Assembly: GCF_004519405.1 (NCBI RefSeq)
Contig: NZ_SGWI01000003.1
Location: forward strand, 620,001-684,000
Reading direction: 5' to 3'
Origin: Pseudomonas sp. BCA17
GTDB taxonomy: Bacteria > Pseudomonadota > Gammaproteobacteria > Pseudomonadales > Pseudomonadaceae
DNA: 64,000 nucleotides
Shown: positions 15,406 to 25,509 of the stretch, one piece after another
Position numbering within the stretch: the first letter of the stretch is position 1
How the letters are laid out: every line of letters begins with the position of its first letter
Notes under the pieces: model-generated
What the model was told of the DNA's origin: nothing
What the model saw: the letters and a program-made list of their open reading frames with translations, nothing else
Databases searched by the model: none
Translations under genes and position numbers: made by a program

Positions 15406-16506
15406 ATGTCCAATAACTTCCTGAACCCGGTAACTACTCAGACCTGGGCCAATGGTCGACACATCGTCCGTTGCGTCAAAGTCATCCAGGAAACCTGGGA
15501 CGTGCGCACTTTTTGCTTCATGGCCGACCAGCCAATCCTGTTCTTTTTCAAGCCGGGACAATTCGTCACCCTGGAACTGGAAATCGACGGGCAGCCAATC
15601 ATGCGCTCGTACACCATTTCCAGTTCGCCATCGGTGCCCTACAGCTTTTCGGTGACGATCAAGCGTGTGCCGGGTGGCCGCGTGTCCAACTGGTTGCACG
15701 ACACCCTGCATGAAGGCCAGGAGCTGGCGGTGCACGGGCCGGTCGGGCTGTTCAACGCCATCGACTTTCCGAGCCCGAAAGTGTTGTATCTCAGCGGCGG
15801 CGTCGGCATCACGCCAGTGATGTCCATGGCCCGTTGGTTCTACGACACCAACGCTAACGTCGACATGACATTTATCCACAGCGCTCGCTCGCCCAAGGAC
15901 ATCATCTATCACCGCGAGCTGGAACACATGGCGTCGCGGATTGATAACTTCAGCCTGCACCTGATTTGTGAGAAGCATGGGTTGGGTGAGCCCTGGGCGG
16001 GGTACCGCGGTTACCTGAACCACAAAATGCTCGAACTGATGGTGCCGGACTTCCTGGAGCGCGAAGTGTTCTGCTGCGGCCCTACGCCGTACATGAATGC
16101 AGTGAAGCGCCTCTTGGAGGCCGCCGGTTTCGACATGGCGCGTTACCACGAAGAATCGTTTGGGGCCACGCCACCTGAAGCCCGAGCCGATGCGGTGGAG
16201 CAGGCCGAACAAGCCGCCGAAGCACCGGAACCCGATCTGGCTGACCTGCATCAGGTGGAATTCATTGCCTCGGGCAAAAGCATCCGCGTGGCGCCGGGCG
16301 AAACCGTGCACGCAGCGGCGGCCAAGCTTGGCCTGCTGATCCCCAAAGCTTGCGGCATGGGCATCTGCGGAACGTGCAAGGTGATGAAGTTGGGTGGGGA
16401 AGTCGAGATGGAGCACAACGGCGGGATCACCGAGGAAGACGAAGCCGAGGGTTACATCCTGTCGTGCTGCAGTGTGCCGAAGGGCGATGTGCGTATCGAG
16501 TTCTGA
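15406..16506 (+). CDS. gbcB: Glycine betaine monooxygenase reductase subunit
   Basis: A 366-residue ferredoxin-NAD(P)H reductase fused to a plant-type ferredoxin. The flavin domain shows RSYTISSSP near residue 67, the nucleotide-binding domain LYLSGGVGITPVMSMARW near 128 and FCCGPTPYMNAVKRLLEAAGF near 224. A short acidic/Ala-rich linker (EQAEQAAEAPEPD) leads to the C-terminal 2Fe-2S domain with CGMGICGTCKV and a distal LSCC. It supplies electrons to GbcA. GGAGAACAGC precedes ATG 15406. Confidence 0.94.
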   Translation: MSNNFLNPVTTQTWANGRHIVRCVKVIQETWDVRTFCFMADQPILFFFKPGQFVTLELEIDGQPIMRSYTISSSPSVPYSFSVTIKRVPGGRVSNWLHDTLHEGQELAVHGPVGLFNAIDFPSPKVLYLSGGVGITPVMSMARWFYDTNANVDMTFIHSARSPKDIIYHRELEHMASRIDNFSLHLICEKHGLGEPWAGYRGYLNHKMLELMVPDFLEREVFCCGPTPYMNAVKRLLEAAGFDMARYHEESFGATPPEARADAVEQAEQAAEAPEPDLADLHQVEFIASGKSIRVAPGETVHAAAAKLGLLIPKACGMGICGTCKVMKLGGEVEMEHNGGITEEDEAEGYILSCCSVPKGDVRIEF

Positions 16507-16576
16507 TTAACAACCTGCTCAAGTGGGGCATATTCCTGTGTGGGAGCAAGATTCCTCCCACACAGGATGTTAACGG

Positions 16577-16777
16577 TTACTGAGCGTAGAGATGAACCAC
16601 GAAGTTCTGGCCTGAAGCTGTCAATTCATAGACTTTGTCGTAGATCCTCAAGGTTCTCGACGGTTCGCGGATGGTGTCCCCGACTTTTGCGTGCTTCCTG
16701 AACTCATCCCAGTCAATCACCGTGGTGCTGATGCTGCCGTCGCCTTGCAGGGTGTTGCCGTTGCTCTGGTATTCCAT
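16577..16777 (-). CDS. Small conserved hypothetical protein
   Basis: A 66-residue protein, MEYQSNGNTLQGDGSISTTV to VVHLYAQ, with no signal peptide or transmembrane segment. The start at ATG 16775-16777 is chosen because GAGG lies 8-9 bases upstream; the longer frame upstream adds an unlikely Pro/Gly-rich lead. The compact, beta-rich-looking sequence (DTIREPSRTLRIYDKVYEL) suggests a small folded domain. I do not recognise the family. It faces gbcB tail-to-tail across 70 bp. Confidence 0.5.
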   Translation of the reverse strand: MEYQSNGNTLQGDGSISTTVIDWDEFRKHAKVGDTIREPSRTLRIYDKVYELTASGQNFVVHLYAQ

Positions 16778-17124
16778 GGGGTTAGCCTCTGCTGGATGTC
16801 CGTTTCCGGCCGATGATTCGGCAGGTGGTCGTCCCGAAAGGCGGCCTCTGCAGCTAATGCCAGGCAATTAAGCGTAAGCGCCTTCTGTAGGAGCGAGCTT
16901 GCTCGCGAAAAACGTCAACGGTAACGCGTGTTGCCTGAATGAACGCGGCGCCTGTGAGTTTTTCGCGAGCAAGCTCGCTCCTGCAAAAAGCCTTCTGACT
17001 GGCATTAGCCTCTGAATGCGGCCTTTTCCTTTCGGGTTCCAAGAGGCTAGTCAATGAAAATACAGCCTGCTGCTGTCAGAAATATCAAATGACAGACTCG
17101 GCATTGCGCCAGTATTCGCTACGT
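16778..17124. repeat. Intergenic region with REPIN (16886-16984)
   Basis: The REPIN arms are GTAGGAGCGAGCTTGCTCGC onward (16886-16913) and the inverted partner (16957-16984) ending AGCTCGCTCCTGC. The rest, 16985-17124, is unremarkable spacer before the 3' end of ltaE; I see no gene in it. Confidence 0.8.
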
Positions 17125-18165
17125 TCAGGCGCCCATCACTGTCCGAATATCCGCAGCTAATTCTCTTACACGCTCTTCCTCGGTATCCCACGCACACATG
17201 AAGCGTGCGCCGCCTTTGCCGATGAAGGTGTAGAAGCGCCAGCCCTTGGCCGTCAGCGCGGCGATGGCCGGTTCCGAGAGCTGCAGGAACACGCCATTGG
17301 CCTGTACCGGGAACATCAATTCAACCCCGGGAATATCCGCCACCAGGCTGCTCAGCAGTTGTGCGCAGTGGTTGGCGTGGCGTGCGTGTTTGAGCCAGGC
17401 GTCGTTTTCCAGCAGGCCCACCCACGGGGCGGAGAGAAAGCGCATTTTCGAGGCCAGTTGGCCGGCCTGTTTGCAACGGTAGTCGAAGTCTTCAGCCAGC
17501 TTGTGATTGAAGAACAGGATCGCTTCACCCACGGCCATGCCGTTTTTGGTGCCGCCAAAGCACAATACGTCCACACCGGCTTTCCAGGTCAGGTCGGCGG
17601 GGGAGCAACCGAGGAAGGCGCAGGCGTTGGAGAAGCGTGCGCCGTCCATGTGCAGGTTCAGGCCCAGTTCCTTGCAGGTAGCGCTGATGGCGCGGATTTC
17701 ATCCGGGGTGTACACGCTGCCGACTTCGGTGGCCTGGGTCAGGGTGACCACACGGGGTTTGGGGTAGTGGATGTCCTGGCGCTTGAGGGCGATCTCGCGG
17801 ATTGATTCCGGGGTCAGCTTGCCATTTTCGGTGCGGGCGATGAGCAGCTTCGAGCCGTTGGAGAAAAACTCCGGTGCGCCGCATTCGTCGGTTTCGACGT
17901 GGGCGGTTTCCGAGCAAATCACGCTATGGTAGCTCTGGCACAGTGAAGACAGCGCCAGTGAGTTGGCCGCGGTGCCGTTGAAGGCGAAGAACACTTCGCA
18001 GTCGGTTTCGAACAAATTGCGGAAACCGTCGGCGGCGCGATGGGTCCATTCATCATCGCCGTAGGCGCGTTGATGGCCCTGGTTGGCTTGTTCCATGGCG
18101 GCCCAGGCTTCCGGGCAAATCCCGGAGTAGTTGTCGCTGGCGAATTGTTGGCTCTTGTCGGTCAT
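17125..18165 (-). CDS. ltaE: Low-specificity L-threonine aldolase
   Basis: A 346-residue PLP enzyme of fold type I. It shows FNGTAANSLAL (62-72), the ETAHVETDECGAPEFFSNGSK stretch, D174-G-A-R177 in LHMDGARFSNA, and the Schiff-base lysine K207 in FGGTKNGMAVGE. It cleaves L-threonine/allo-threonine to glycine and acetaldehyde, feeding or draining the glycine pool of this locus; P. aeruginosa has the same gene beside gbcAB. The start at ATG 18163-18165 has AGGA 8 bases upstream; the open frame continues much further 5' but that extension is low-quality sequence and overlaps the traX side. Confidence 0.92.
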   Translation of the reverse strand: MTDKSQQFASDNYSGICPEAWAAMEQANQGHQRAYGDDEWTHRAADGFRNLFETDCEVFFAFNGTAANSLALSSLCQSYHSVICSETAHVETDECGAPEFFSNGSKLLIARTENGKLTPESIREIALKRQDIHYPKPRVVTLTQATEVGSVYTPDEIRAISATCKELGLNLHMDGARFSNACAFLGCSPADLTWKAGVDVLCFGGTKNGMAVGEAILFFNHKLAEDFDYRCKQAGQLASKMRFLSAPWVGLLENDAWLKHARHANHCAQLLSSLVADIPGVELMFPVQANGVFLQLSEPAIAALTAKGWRFYTFIGKGGARFMCAWDTEEERVRELAADIRTVMGA

Positions 18166-18255
18166 GGCCCATTCCTGTGGTCGATGTTGGTGCGCACTGT
18201 AACCAAGATTGTCGGGCGTACGCACGCGCTGTAAATGCAGAGTTACTGGGGAATT

Positions 18256-18984
18256 ATGCACGGTACCGAAACATTGGATGTCGGACGCGTCCGTGATGGC
18301 GCTTTGGACCTGCTCAAGTGGCTGGCGCTGCTGAGCATGGTCCTGGATCACCTGCGCTATGTCGGTTTGAGCCTCGATGGCCTGTATGTGCCGGGGCGCC
18401 TGGCATTCCCGTGGTTTTGCCTGGCGATTGCGGCGAATTTGCATCGCGTCAGAAACGCTCCCGTGAGCGGCCAATGGCGTTACCTGGGCTGGCTGTTGCT
18501 GTTCAGTGTGATCAGCGAAGTGCCGTACCGAATGTTTATCGACGATGCCGACACCTTGAACGTGTTGCCGACCCTGGCGCTGGGCCTTCTGGTTGCGCGA
18601 GGATGGCAGCACAAGACGCTGCTTGATCGAGGCCTGGCCTTGATCGCCCTGATAATCGCCGGTGTGTTTTCTACCCACCTGATGTTCGGCTTCTTCGGGG
18701 TTTTGTTGCCAATGGCGATGCTGCTGGTGTTTCGCCGGTCATGGTATTTCAGTCTGTTGCCAGGGCTGGTGTGCATCGCCGCCAATCAATGGCAGGTCCT
18801 GCTCGAGAGCGGAACGTGGGTTGCGCTGGCAGGGGGGGTGGCTTGTCTGGTTGCGCCGCTCGCTGGGCTTTTGCTGTTGCGACACGCCGGGAATTTCGCG
18901 CCACCCGCGATGCAACGGTGGGCCTATATCCTATACCCCTTGCATTTTTTTCTATTGCTTGTGGTGCGGCGTGCCATCAGCTGA
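18256..18984 (+). CDS. TraX-family integral membrane protein
   Basis: A 242-residue polytopic protein with roughly eight hydrophobic helices. Signature features are DLLKWLALLSMVLDHLRYVG near the N-terminus and YPLHFFLLLVVRRA at the C-terminus, typical of TraX/acyltransferase-3-like proteins. TraX acetylates F pilin on plasmids, but chromosomal members are common and of unknown function. The start at ATG 18256 has TGGGGA 5 bases upstream; the in-frame ATG 18235 lacks a good site. It is divergent from ltaE, with 90 bp between starts. Confidence 0.8.
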   Translation: MHGTETLDVGRVRDGALDLLKWLALLSMVLDHLRYVGLSLDGLYVPGRLAFPWFCLAIAANLHRVRNAPVSGQWRYLGWLLLFSVISEVPYRMFIDDADTLNVLPTLALGLLVARGWQHKTLLDRGLALIALIIAGVFSTHLMFGFFGVLLPMAMLLVFRRSWYFSLLPGLVCIAANQWQVLLESGTWVALAGGVACLVAPLAGLLLLRHAGNFAPPAMQRWAYILYPLHFFLLLVVRRAIS

Positions 18985-18989
18985 AGCGA

Positions 18990-20021
18990 TCACCACTGTT
19001 GGTCGAGCCACTGGGGTGGAAACGGATGCGCTGCGTAGAGCGAACGCATTTTCTGAACGTCGCTTTCGAACCAATCCCGTACCCATTGACGATACTCCCG
19101 TGAAACAGCGGGCCAACGCATCGGGGTAGCACTTGCGTCGACGATACAGTGCGCCGCCATCATTCCCGACATCAGGGCCTTGAGCACCCCGTGGGAAGCA
19201 CCTGGATCCAACACGGCACAGGCATCGCCTATGATGAAATAACCGTTGCCGGCCGATTGGTCACAGATTTTCCAGGTGACGTCGGCCCCTTGTACCTGCC
19301 CCGCACACGCCAGCCGTGCCAAACAGGCCGGAGCCGCCGATGCCCTCGGCACCTTGTCTTGCGCAAAGCGCAGTCGTGTCCAGTGGTAGAGGCCCTGGCC
19401 GATGTTGGCCGTCCAATACCAGCCCTGTGGATCTGCGAACATACCGAGGGCACACTCTTCGACGGTCCCCTGCTTATAGCCATACACGGCCGTAAGGGCG
19501 GGTGAGTATCGACGCACTTTCAGCCGCAGTTGTCTGGCCAGCCAACCATGAGCGCCGCTTGCGTCAACAAGATGCCGGCAAAACAATTGCTCCGTCTGGG
19601 TCCGGATGCCCACGATGCAATTGTTTTCCAGCAACACAGCCTTTGCCTGGCAGGGTTGCAGGGCATGGACGCCCAGTGAGATGGCGCTATCCAATAAAAA
19701 GCCATCCAGCGTTGCTCTTGGGATCTGAAATCCACGCCACGGCCCTTGTGCATCTTCCCCGAATGGAACGAAGTGCCGGGCTTCGCCCCACTGTACCCAG
19801 TTCCCGGTGGGACGCATGAAGGTATCCCCGCGTACTTTGTCAGCCACACCCAATTGCTGGAGCAGCGGCTCTATACCCGGGTGCAATGTTTCACCGGGGC
19901 GTTTACGCGGAAACAACAGGCGCTCGACAAGTGCTACCTTCAGCCCATGTCGAGCGCAAGTAATGGCCGCCGAACAACCCGCCGGGCCGGCACCTATTAT
20001 GATGACATCGTAGTTATTCAT
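18990..20021 (-). CDS. FAD-dependent oxidoreductase, tryptophan halogenase/LodB/QhpG-like
   Basis: A 343-residue flavoprotein. The FAD Rossmann motif is YDVIIIGAGPAGCSAAITCARHG at residue 4, then RPGETLHPGIEPLLQQLGV, a motif shared by tryptophan halogenases and the CTQ-maturation flavoproteins LodB/GoxB and QhpG. A second FAD motif reads GYFIIGDACAVLDPGASHGVLKALMSG near residue 262. PQGWYWTANIG replaces the halogenase WxWxIP motif, so halogenation is not indicated. It begins 19 bp after the stop of the 733-residue gene and must be co-transcribed with it. I infer it hydroxylates a residue, perhaps tryptophan, in its neighbour protein; this is untested. Confidence 0.72.
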   Translation of the reverse strand: MNNYDVIIIGAGPAGCSAAITCARHGLKVALVERLLFPRKRPGETLHPGIEPLLQQLGVADKVRGDTFMRPTGNWVQWGEARHFVPFGEDAQGPWRGFQIPRATLDGFLLDSAISLGVHALQPCQAKAVLLENNCIVGIRTQTEQLFCRHLVDASGAHGWLARQLRLKVRRYSPALTAVYGYKQGTVEECALGMFADPQGWYWTANIGQGLYHWTRLRFAQDKVPRASAAPACLARLACAGQVQGADVTWKICDQSAGNGYFIIGDACAVLDPGASHGVLKALMSGMMAAHCIVDASATPMRWPAVSREYRQWVRDWFESDVQKMRSLYAAHPFPPQWLDQQW

Positions 20022-20040
20022 GGTGGTTGATCGGAACTTT

Positions 20041-22242
20041 CTATAGACACCGCCAAGGTTGAATGCCGTGTTGGCGCAAAATGACGTGTGGCCATATCAG
20101 GTAAGTAGAAGTGTCGATTAGTTGGATATGTAATGGGTTATGCGTGGGCGACGCTATCGATTTATAACGGAACATCTCTAATCGATAGCCGACGGCTAGT
20201 GGCGTCACCGGCAAGTGGGTATTGCACGTGATTATTTTAAGATCATCGGGCGTTGCAATATTGAACGCGTCAATAAACCATTCTGCGGCCGAATCGCCCA
20301 ATGACAGTTTTACGCGTCGAAAAGCATCGATGCGACGTTGATATTCCTGCGAGTCGACTTTGCCCGTGAGTGCCAGCGAGAACTTTCCTTCCAGCGCGTT
20401 TTCCGTGTAATCGGCGTAGAGGTAAGCCTGATAGGCCCTATGTGGCACGTCATTGACGTTATAGCGGCGCGGGGGCGGTGTACCGTCCCAGGGGAAGCCG
20501 GCGTCTTTGCCGATTTCATGATCCAGCATCGGCTTGATGGTCGGCCCGGCGCCACCGTTCGGTTCATAGGATTGGGCTGAGTCCGGTGCGACGGCCGGCC
20601 AAAATGAACTCAGTGCCGCGCAAAGCTTGGCATCTTCGGGGAATGGGCTGCCCAGTCTGTAAGCCGCCAGGTGTGTGACGTCGTCCTGTTCGGTTTCGTG
20701 GTCAACGATGCCAACGTCCCAGCCTGGTGCGAACACCCCGGCTCCGGCATCAGGCAGGCATGAGGCGCGCCTGGCGGAAGCGCCTCTCGGCCTCTTCAGG
20801 TGTGTAGCGAGGGTGGGCACGGAATGAAGCTGGGCAATGATCGCCGTAATGCTCACATCCGTACCGGTGAAGGTCTCTGGAAAAGATTGGATGTTGGCAG
20901 GGTAACGAGCGTCCGACAGGCATTGCGGTGGTGTAGGAAATACGTTGTTCCGTACGTCTGGAGCCAGGCTCTCCAACCATTCGATCAGGTGCCGCTGAGT
21001 GCACAGGGGATAAAAGTCGGGTGCGCAGATCAATGAATACGCGGGTATGCGCTGTGCGATGGCGGTGTCCAATGCCGCGCACTGGGCTTGAATCCACCCA
21101 TCGGCGGTAAAGTCCAGGTAATGCAGGGCTTTGAAGTTACCCTTCTCCAACACCTTTAACATATCCGGTCGCTGATTGAGATTGGTGACCTGCCCGGCGT
21201 CATCGACTGTATGGCGGATATGTACGTATTCCGGGGCATTTTCGGGAATACGCAAGCTGGAAACCAGCAGTTGAGGTGCGGTAGGGACATTGAACGTCAA
21301 CGGTTGGCCTTGGTATCGGGCGGCTTCAACCAGATGTTTGCGCGGCGTGGCGGCCATTAATCCGGGGCCGAACACGCGCTCGGGAAGCCAGTCCCCAAGG
21401 CCTTCGGTCAGAACGAAGGCAGGCTGGCTGATATGGTGCTCTTCCCAGCCCGACTCAGCTCCCAGTTGCAGGTGTATGCGGCGTAGTTTCTCGTTTTTGT
21501 GTTGGGCCTGGAGCTGAACGTCCAGGGTTATGCCGGCAATGCACTCGTTACCGTTGAACAGTTTATGCAGCGGCACCCAGAAGTCATGGGTGGCGTCTTT
21601 TTCACCAAAACGCATAGGCCCGAAACTGGCGCTGTCACCTTTGAGCCGGACCGCGATGTAGGCACTGTATCGTGCCGGCAGGACTCGAATGGCGTGACTG
21701 TCTTCTTCGACAAAAGGTAGAAAACCTCTGCTTTGAGCGTCGTATAAAGGCGCCATAGTCCCGACCCGAGAGACACCGGTTCGTGAAAAACACAGATCGG
21801 CCTGCACCTTATGTACGGTGTCCGGCGCCGGGCGGTATTCGACAGCGAACACAACAACGGCCATCAGGTGTCCATCTGCACGCTCTTTGAGTTGCTCAAG
21901 GCTGGGGGGCTGGCAGCCATAAACATAGTTGATAACGGTTTCAAGTTCGGCGGCCGTGGGATAAGCCTGGAGAGGGTGGCCTTGGGCGTCTGTTGTAACG
22001 TTGGCGTGGGCCATCGCATGGTACAGCAAACTGTGCGCTGGCTTGCCAGGCTCAATGCCACGTGTTGCGCTCAAGGTGAAGTCTTCAAAACCAGGGAGTG
22101 TTCTGTCCGCGCTCAGTGGTTTACGAAGTTCCTGTTCAAGATTGGGCGCGAGGATATCCAGACCGTGGTGCAGCAGTAAGTTGTGCCAGCCACTTGGGGC
22201 CAGCCGTTTGCAAATGTCGACAACTTGGTGAAGTAAATCCAT
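20041..22242 (-). CDS. Unrecognised 733-residue protein, partner of the flavoprotein
   Basis: I do not recognise this family. There is no signal peptide, transmembrane helix or N-terminal LodA motif. Visible features: a conserved-looking GIEPGKPAHSLLYHAMAHANV near residue 63, a YPTAAELETVINYVYG segment near 94, long beta-rich central sequence, and a C-terminal block starting GVFAPGWDVGIVDHETEQDD, then PFPEDAKLC541AALSSFW548PAVAPDS and GPTIKPMLDHEIG. The cysteine-tryptophan pair C541-x6-W548 next to acidic residues resembles the spacing of cysteine tryptophylquinone in QhpC, but is only suggestive. ATG 22242 is chosen because AGGAG lies 7 bases upstream; a TTG start 45 bp earlier is possible. 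It probably forms an operon with the downstream flavoprotein gene. Confidence 0.7.
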   Translation of the reverse strand: MDLLHQVVDICKRLAPSGWHNLLLHHGLDILAPNLEQELRKPLSADRTLPGFEDFTLSATRGIEPGKPAHSLLYHAMAHANVTTDAQGHPLQAYPTAAELETVINYVYGCQPPSLEQLKERADGHLMAVVVFAVEYRPAPDTVHKVQADLCFSRTGVSRVGTMAPLYDAQSRGFLPFVEEDSHAIRVLPARYSAYIAVRLKGDSASFGPMRFGEKDATHDFWVPLHKLFNGNECIAGITLDVQLQAQHKNEKLRRIHLQLGAESGWEEHHISQPAFVLTEGLGDWLPERVFGPGLMAATPRKHLVEAARYQGQPLTFNVPTAPQLLVSSLRIPENAPEYVHIRHTVDDAGQVTNLNQRPDMLKVLEKGNFKALHYLDFTADGWIQAQCAALDTAIAQRIPAYSLICAPDFYPLCTQRHLIEWLESLAPDVRNNVFPTPPQCLSDARYPANIQSFPETFTGTDVSITAIIAQLHSVPTLATHLKRPRGASARRASCLPDAGAGVFAPGWDVGIVDHETEQDDVTHLAAYRLGSPFPEDAKLCAALSSFWPAVAPDSAQSYEPNGGAGPTIKPMLDHEIGKDAGFPWDGTPPPRRYNVNDVPHRAYQAYLYADYTENALEGKFSLALTGKVDSQEYQRRIDAFRRVKLSLGDSAAEWFIDAFNIATPDDLKIITCNTHLPVTPLAVGYRLEMFRYKSIASPTHNPLHIQLIDTSTYLIWPHVILRQHGIQPWRCL

Positions 22243-22664
22243 GCCTGTACTCCTGTGCGGGATGTGGATTTCAAGCCGGGTTTGCAAGTTAGTTGGGGTG
22301 AACGTGCCTCGTATAGTTGATGTTGGTGTGGTCTTATTTGCAAAATTAACTTTGTAAAAAGTTATTTGTTTTAGGGTTTTTAATTTTTAATTTCTGTGTT
22401 TGTTTTTGTAGTTTTGTAGGAAGTGAGTGTCGGATATTTTGATAATTAAATATTTTGTTTGTGTAGAAAGGACACTTTAATTATGTGTTCTCGGTGCTCT
22501 GTGGGACGAGGCAGTGCTCGTTTTTATCTGCTTACACGTGATGCCATGTCGTAAACGCACCTTTGCGTGGCGTGCGTAGGCATTTGACCTGTCTGCGCCA
22601 GCCCTACCATCGCATCAAAGGGCCTGTATGGGCCTCACCAATACGAAAGGCTGGGAGAGACGCG
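22243..22664. promoter_or_regulatory. A+T-rich intergenic region upstream of the 733-residue gene and glyA
   Basis: About 420 bp between divergent genes. From ~22310 to ~22490 the sequence is strikingly A+T-rich with T-runs, unlike the flanking DNA. It includes the inverted repeat TAACTTT-GTAA-AAAGTTA (22347-22364). Both promoters must lie here. The low G+C suggests acquired DNA joined to the glyA upstream region. No ORF of note was found. Confidence 0.55.
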
Positions 22665-23918
<1,254 letters not shown>

Positions 23919-23940
23919 GCGCGGTTTTGGAGTAATGACT

Positions 23941-25191
23941 ATGCAACGCTACTCGGGCTTCGGCCTCTTCAAACACTCACTCAGCCACCACGAAAACTGG
24001 CAGAAGATGTGGCGCACGCCGACCCCTAAGAAGGTCTACGACGTGGTCATCGTCGGCGGTGGCGGGCATGGTCTGGCGACCGCCTACTACTTGGCCAAGG
24101 AACACGGCATCACCAATGTGGCGGTGGTCGAGAAAGGTTGGTTGGGCGGCGGTAACACCGCGCGCAACACCACCATCGTGCGTTCCAACTACCTGTGGGA
24201 CGAGTCGGCGCACCTGTACGAACACGCGATGAAGCTGTGGGAAGGCTTGTCCCAGGACCTGAACTACAACGTGATGTTCTCCCAGCGTGGTGTGTACAAC
24301 CTGTGCCACACCCTGCAGGACATCCGTGATTCCGAGCGCCGTGTCAGCGCCAACCGCCTTAACGGCGTGGACGGCGAGCTGCTCAACGCCAAACAAGTGG
24401 CCGACGAGATCCCATACCTCGACTGCTCGAAAAACACCCGCTATCCGGTGCTCGGCGCCACCGTGCAACGGCGCGGCGGCGTGGCCCGTCACGATGCCGT
24501 GGCCTGGGGCTTTGCCCGTGCGGCCGACGCACTCGGCGTGGACTTGATCCAGCAGACCGAAGTGATCGGCTTTCGCAAGGAAAACGGCGTGTGCATCGGC
24601 GTGGAAACCAATAAAGGCTTCATCGGCGCCAAGCGCGTTGGTGTGGTCACCGCCGGTAACTCGGGGCACATGGCGTCGCTCGCCGGCTTCCGCCTGCCGA
24701 TCGAGTCCCACCCGTTGCAAGCCCTGGTGTCGGAGCCGATCAAGCCGATTATCGACAGCGTGATCATGTCCAACGCCGTGCACGGTTACATCAGCCAGTC
24801 CGACAAGGGCGACCTGGTGATCGGCGCCGGTATCGACGGCTACAACGGTTACGGCCAGCGTGGTTCGTACCCGGTGATCGAACACACCATCCAGGCCATC
24901 GTCGAGATGTTCCCGGTGCTGTCGCGCGTGCGCATGAACCGTCAGTGGGGCGGCATCGTCGACACCACGCCGGACGCGTGCCCGATCATTTCCAAAACCC
25001 CGGTACCGAACATGTTCTTCAACTGCGGGTGGGGCACCGGTGGCTTCAAGGCCACACCGGGCTCAGGCAACGTGTTTGCCGCCAGCCTGGCCAAGGGTGA
25101 AATGCACCCGCTGGCCGCACCTTTCTCCATCGACCGTTTCCACAACGGTGCGTTGATCGATGAACACGGCGCTGCGGCCGTCGCCCACTAA
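23941..25191 (+). CDS. soxB: Sarcosine oxidase beta subunit
   Basis: A 416-residue D-amino-acid-oxidase-type flavoprotein. The FAD motif is [24 protein letters not shown] near residue 33. [15 protein letters not shown] contains H184, the probable covalent FMN attachment histidine of heterotetrameric sarcosine oxidase. The C-terminal [28 protein letters not shown] matches the family. This subunit oxidises sarcosine to the imine that SoxA's THF domain resolves. It is 15 bp from soxD. The start at ATG 23941 gives the standard [22 protein letters not shown]-terminus. Confidence 0.96.
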   Translation: MQRYSGFGLFKHSLSHHENWQKMWRTPTPKKVYDVVIVGGGGHGLATAYYLAKEHGITNVAVVEKGWLGGGNTARNTTIVRSNYLWDESAHLYEHAMKLWEGLSQDLNYNVMFSQRGVYNLCHTLQDIRDSERRVSANRLNGVDGELLNAKQVADEIPYLDCSKNTRYPVLGATVQRRGGVARHDAVAWGFARAADALGVDLIQQTEVIGFRKENGVCIGVETNKGFIGAKRVGVVTAGNSGHMASLAGFRLPIESHPLQALVSEPIKPIIDSVIMSNAVHGYISQSDKGDLVIGAGIDGYNGYGQRGSYPVIEHTIQAIVEMFPVLSRVRMNRQWGGIVDTTPDACPIISKTPVPNMFFNCGWGTGGFKATPGSGNVFAASLAKGEMHPLAAPFSIDRFHNGALIDEHGAAAVAH

Positions 25192-25206
25192 CAGGAGAAA
25201 TTTCCT

Positions 25207-25509
25207 ATGTTGCATATCTTCTGTCCTCACTGTGGCGAACTGCGCTCCGAAGAGGAATTCCATGCGTCCGGCCAAGCGCACATCCCGCGCCCGCTGGACC
25301 CGAACGCCTGCACCGATGAAGAGTGGGGCGACTACATGTTCTTCCGCGACAACCCGCGCGGCCTGCACCACGAGCTGTGGATTCATGCTGCCGGTTGCCG
25401 CCAGTATTTCAACGCCACGCGCGATACCGTGACCTACGAAATTCTTGAAACCTACAAGATCGGTGAGAAGCCACAATTCACCGCCAAGGCCTCTGGAGAG
25501 AAGGTATGA
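25207..25509 (+). CDS. soxD: Sarcosine oxidase delta subunit
   Basis: A 100-residue zinc-ribbon-like subunit beginning MLHIFCPHCGELRSEEEFHASGQAHIPRP, with CxxC near the N-terminus and C64 near HAAGCRQYFNATRDT. This is the normal length of the family, and it binds zinc within the heterotetramer. ACAGGAGAAATTTCCT precedes the ATG. It overlaps soxA by four bases (ATGA), implying coupled translation. Confidence 0.96.
   Translation: MLHIFCPHCGELRSEEEFHASGQAHIPRPLDPNACTDEEWGDYMFFRDNPRGLHHELWIHAAGCRQYFNATRDTVTYEILETYKIGEKPQFTAKASGEKV

Noticed and set aside
18166..18678. N-terminal extension of ltaE to 517 residues
   Set aside because: Overlaps the start of divergent traX, has low-quality Gln/His-rich sequence, and the internal ATG with AGGA gives the standard 346-residue enzyme.
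18256..18984. Conjugative element signalled by traX
   Set aside because: Chromosomal TraX-family genes are common in pseudomonads; no relaxase, pilus or mating genes are near.
20041..22242. LodA/GoxA-type amino-acid oxidase
   Set aside because: The partner flavoprotein fits, but the LodA N-terminal motif and the usual wide Cys-Trp spacing of LodA are not visible. Left as unrecognised with a hypothesis.
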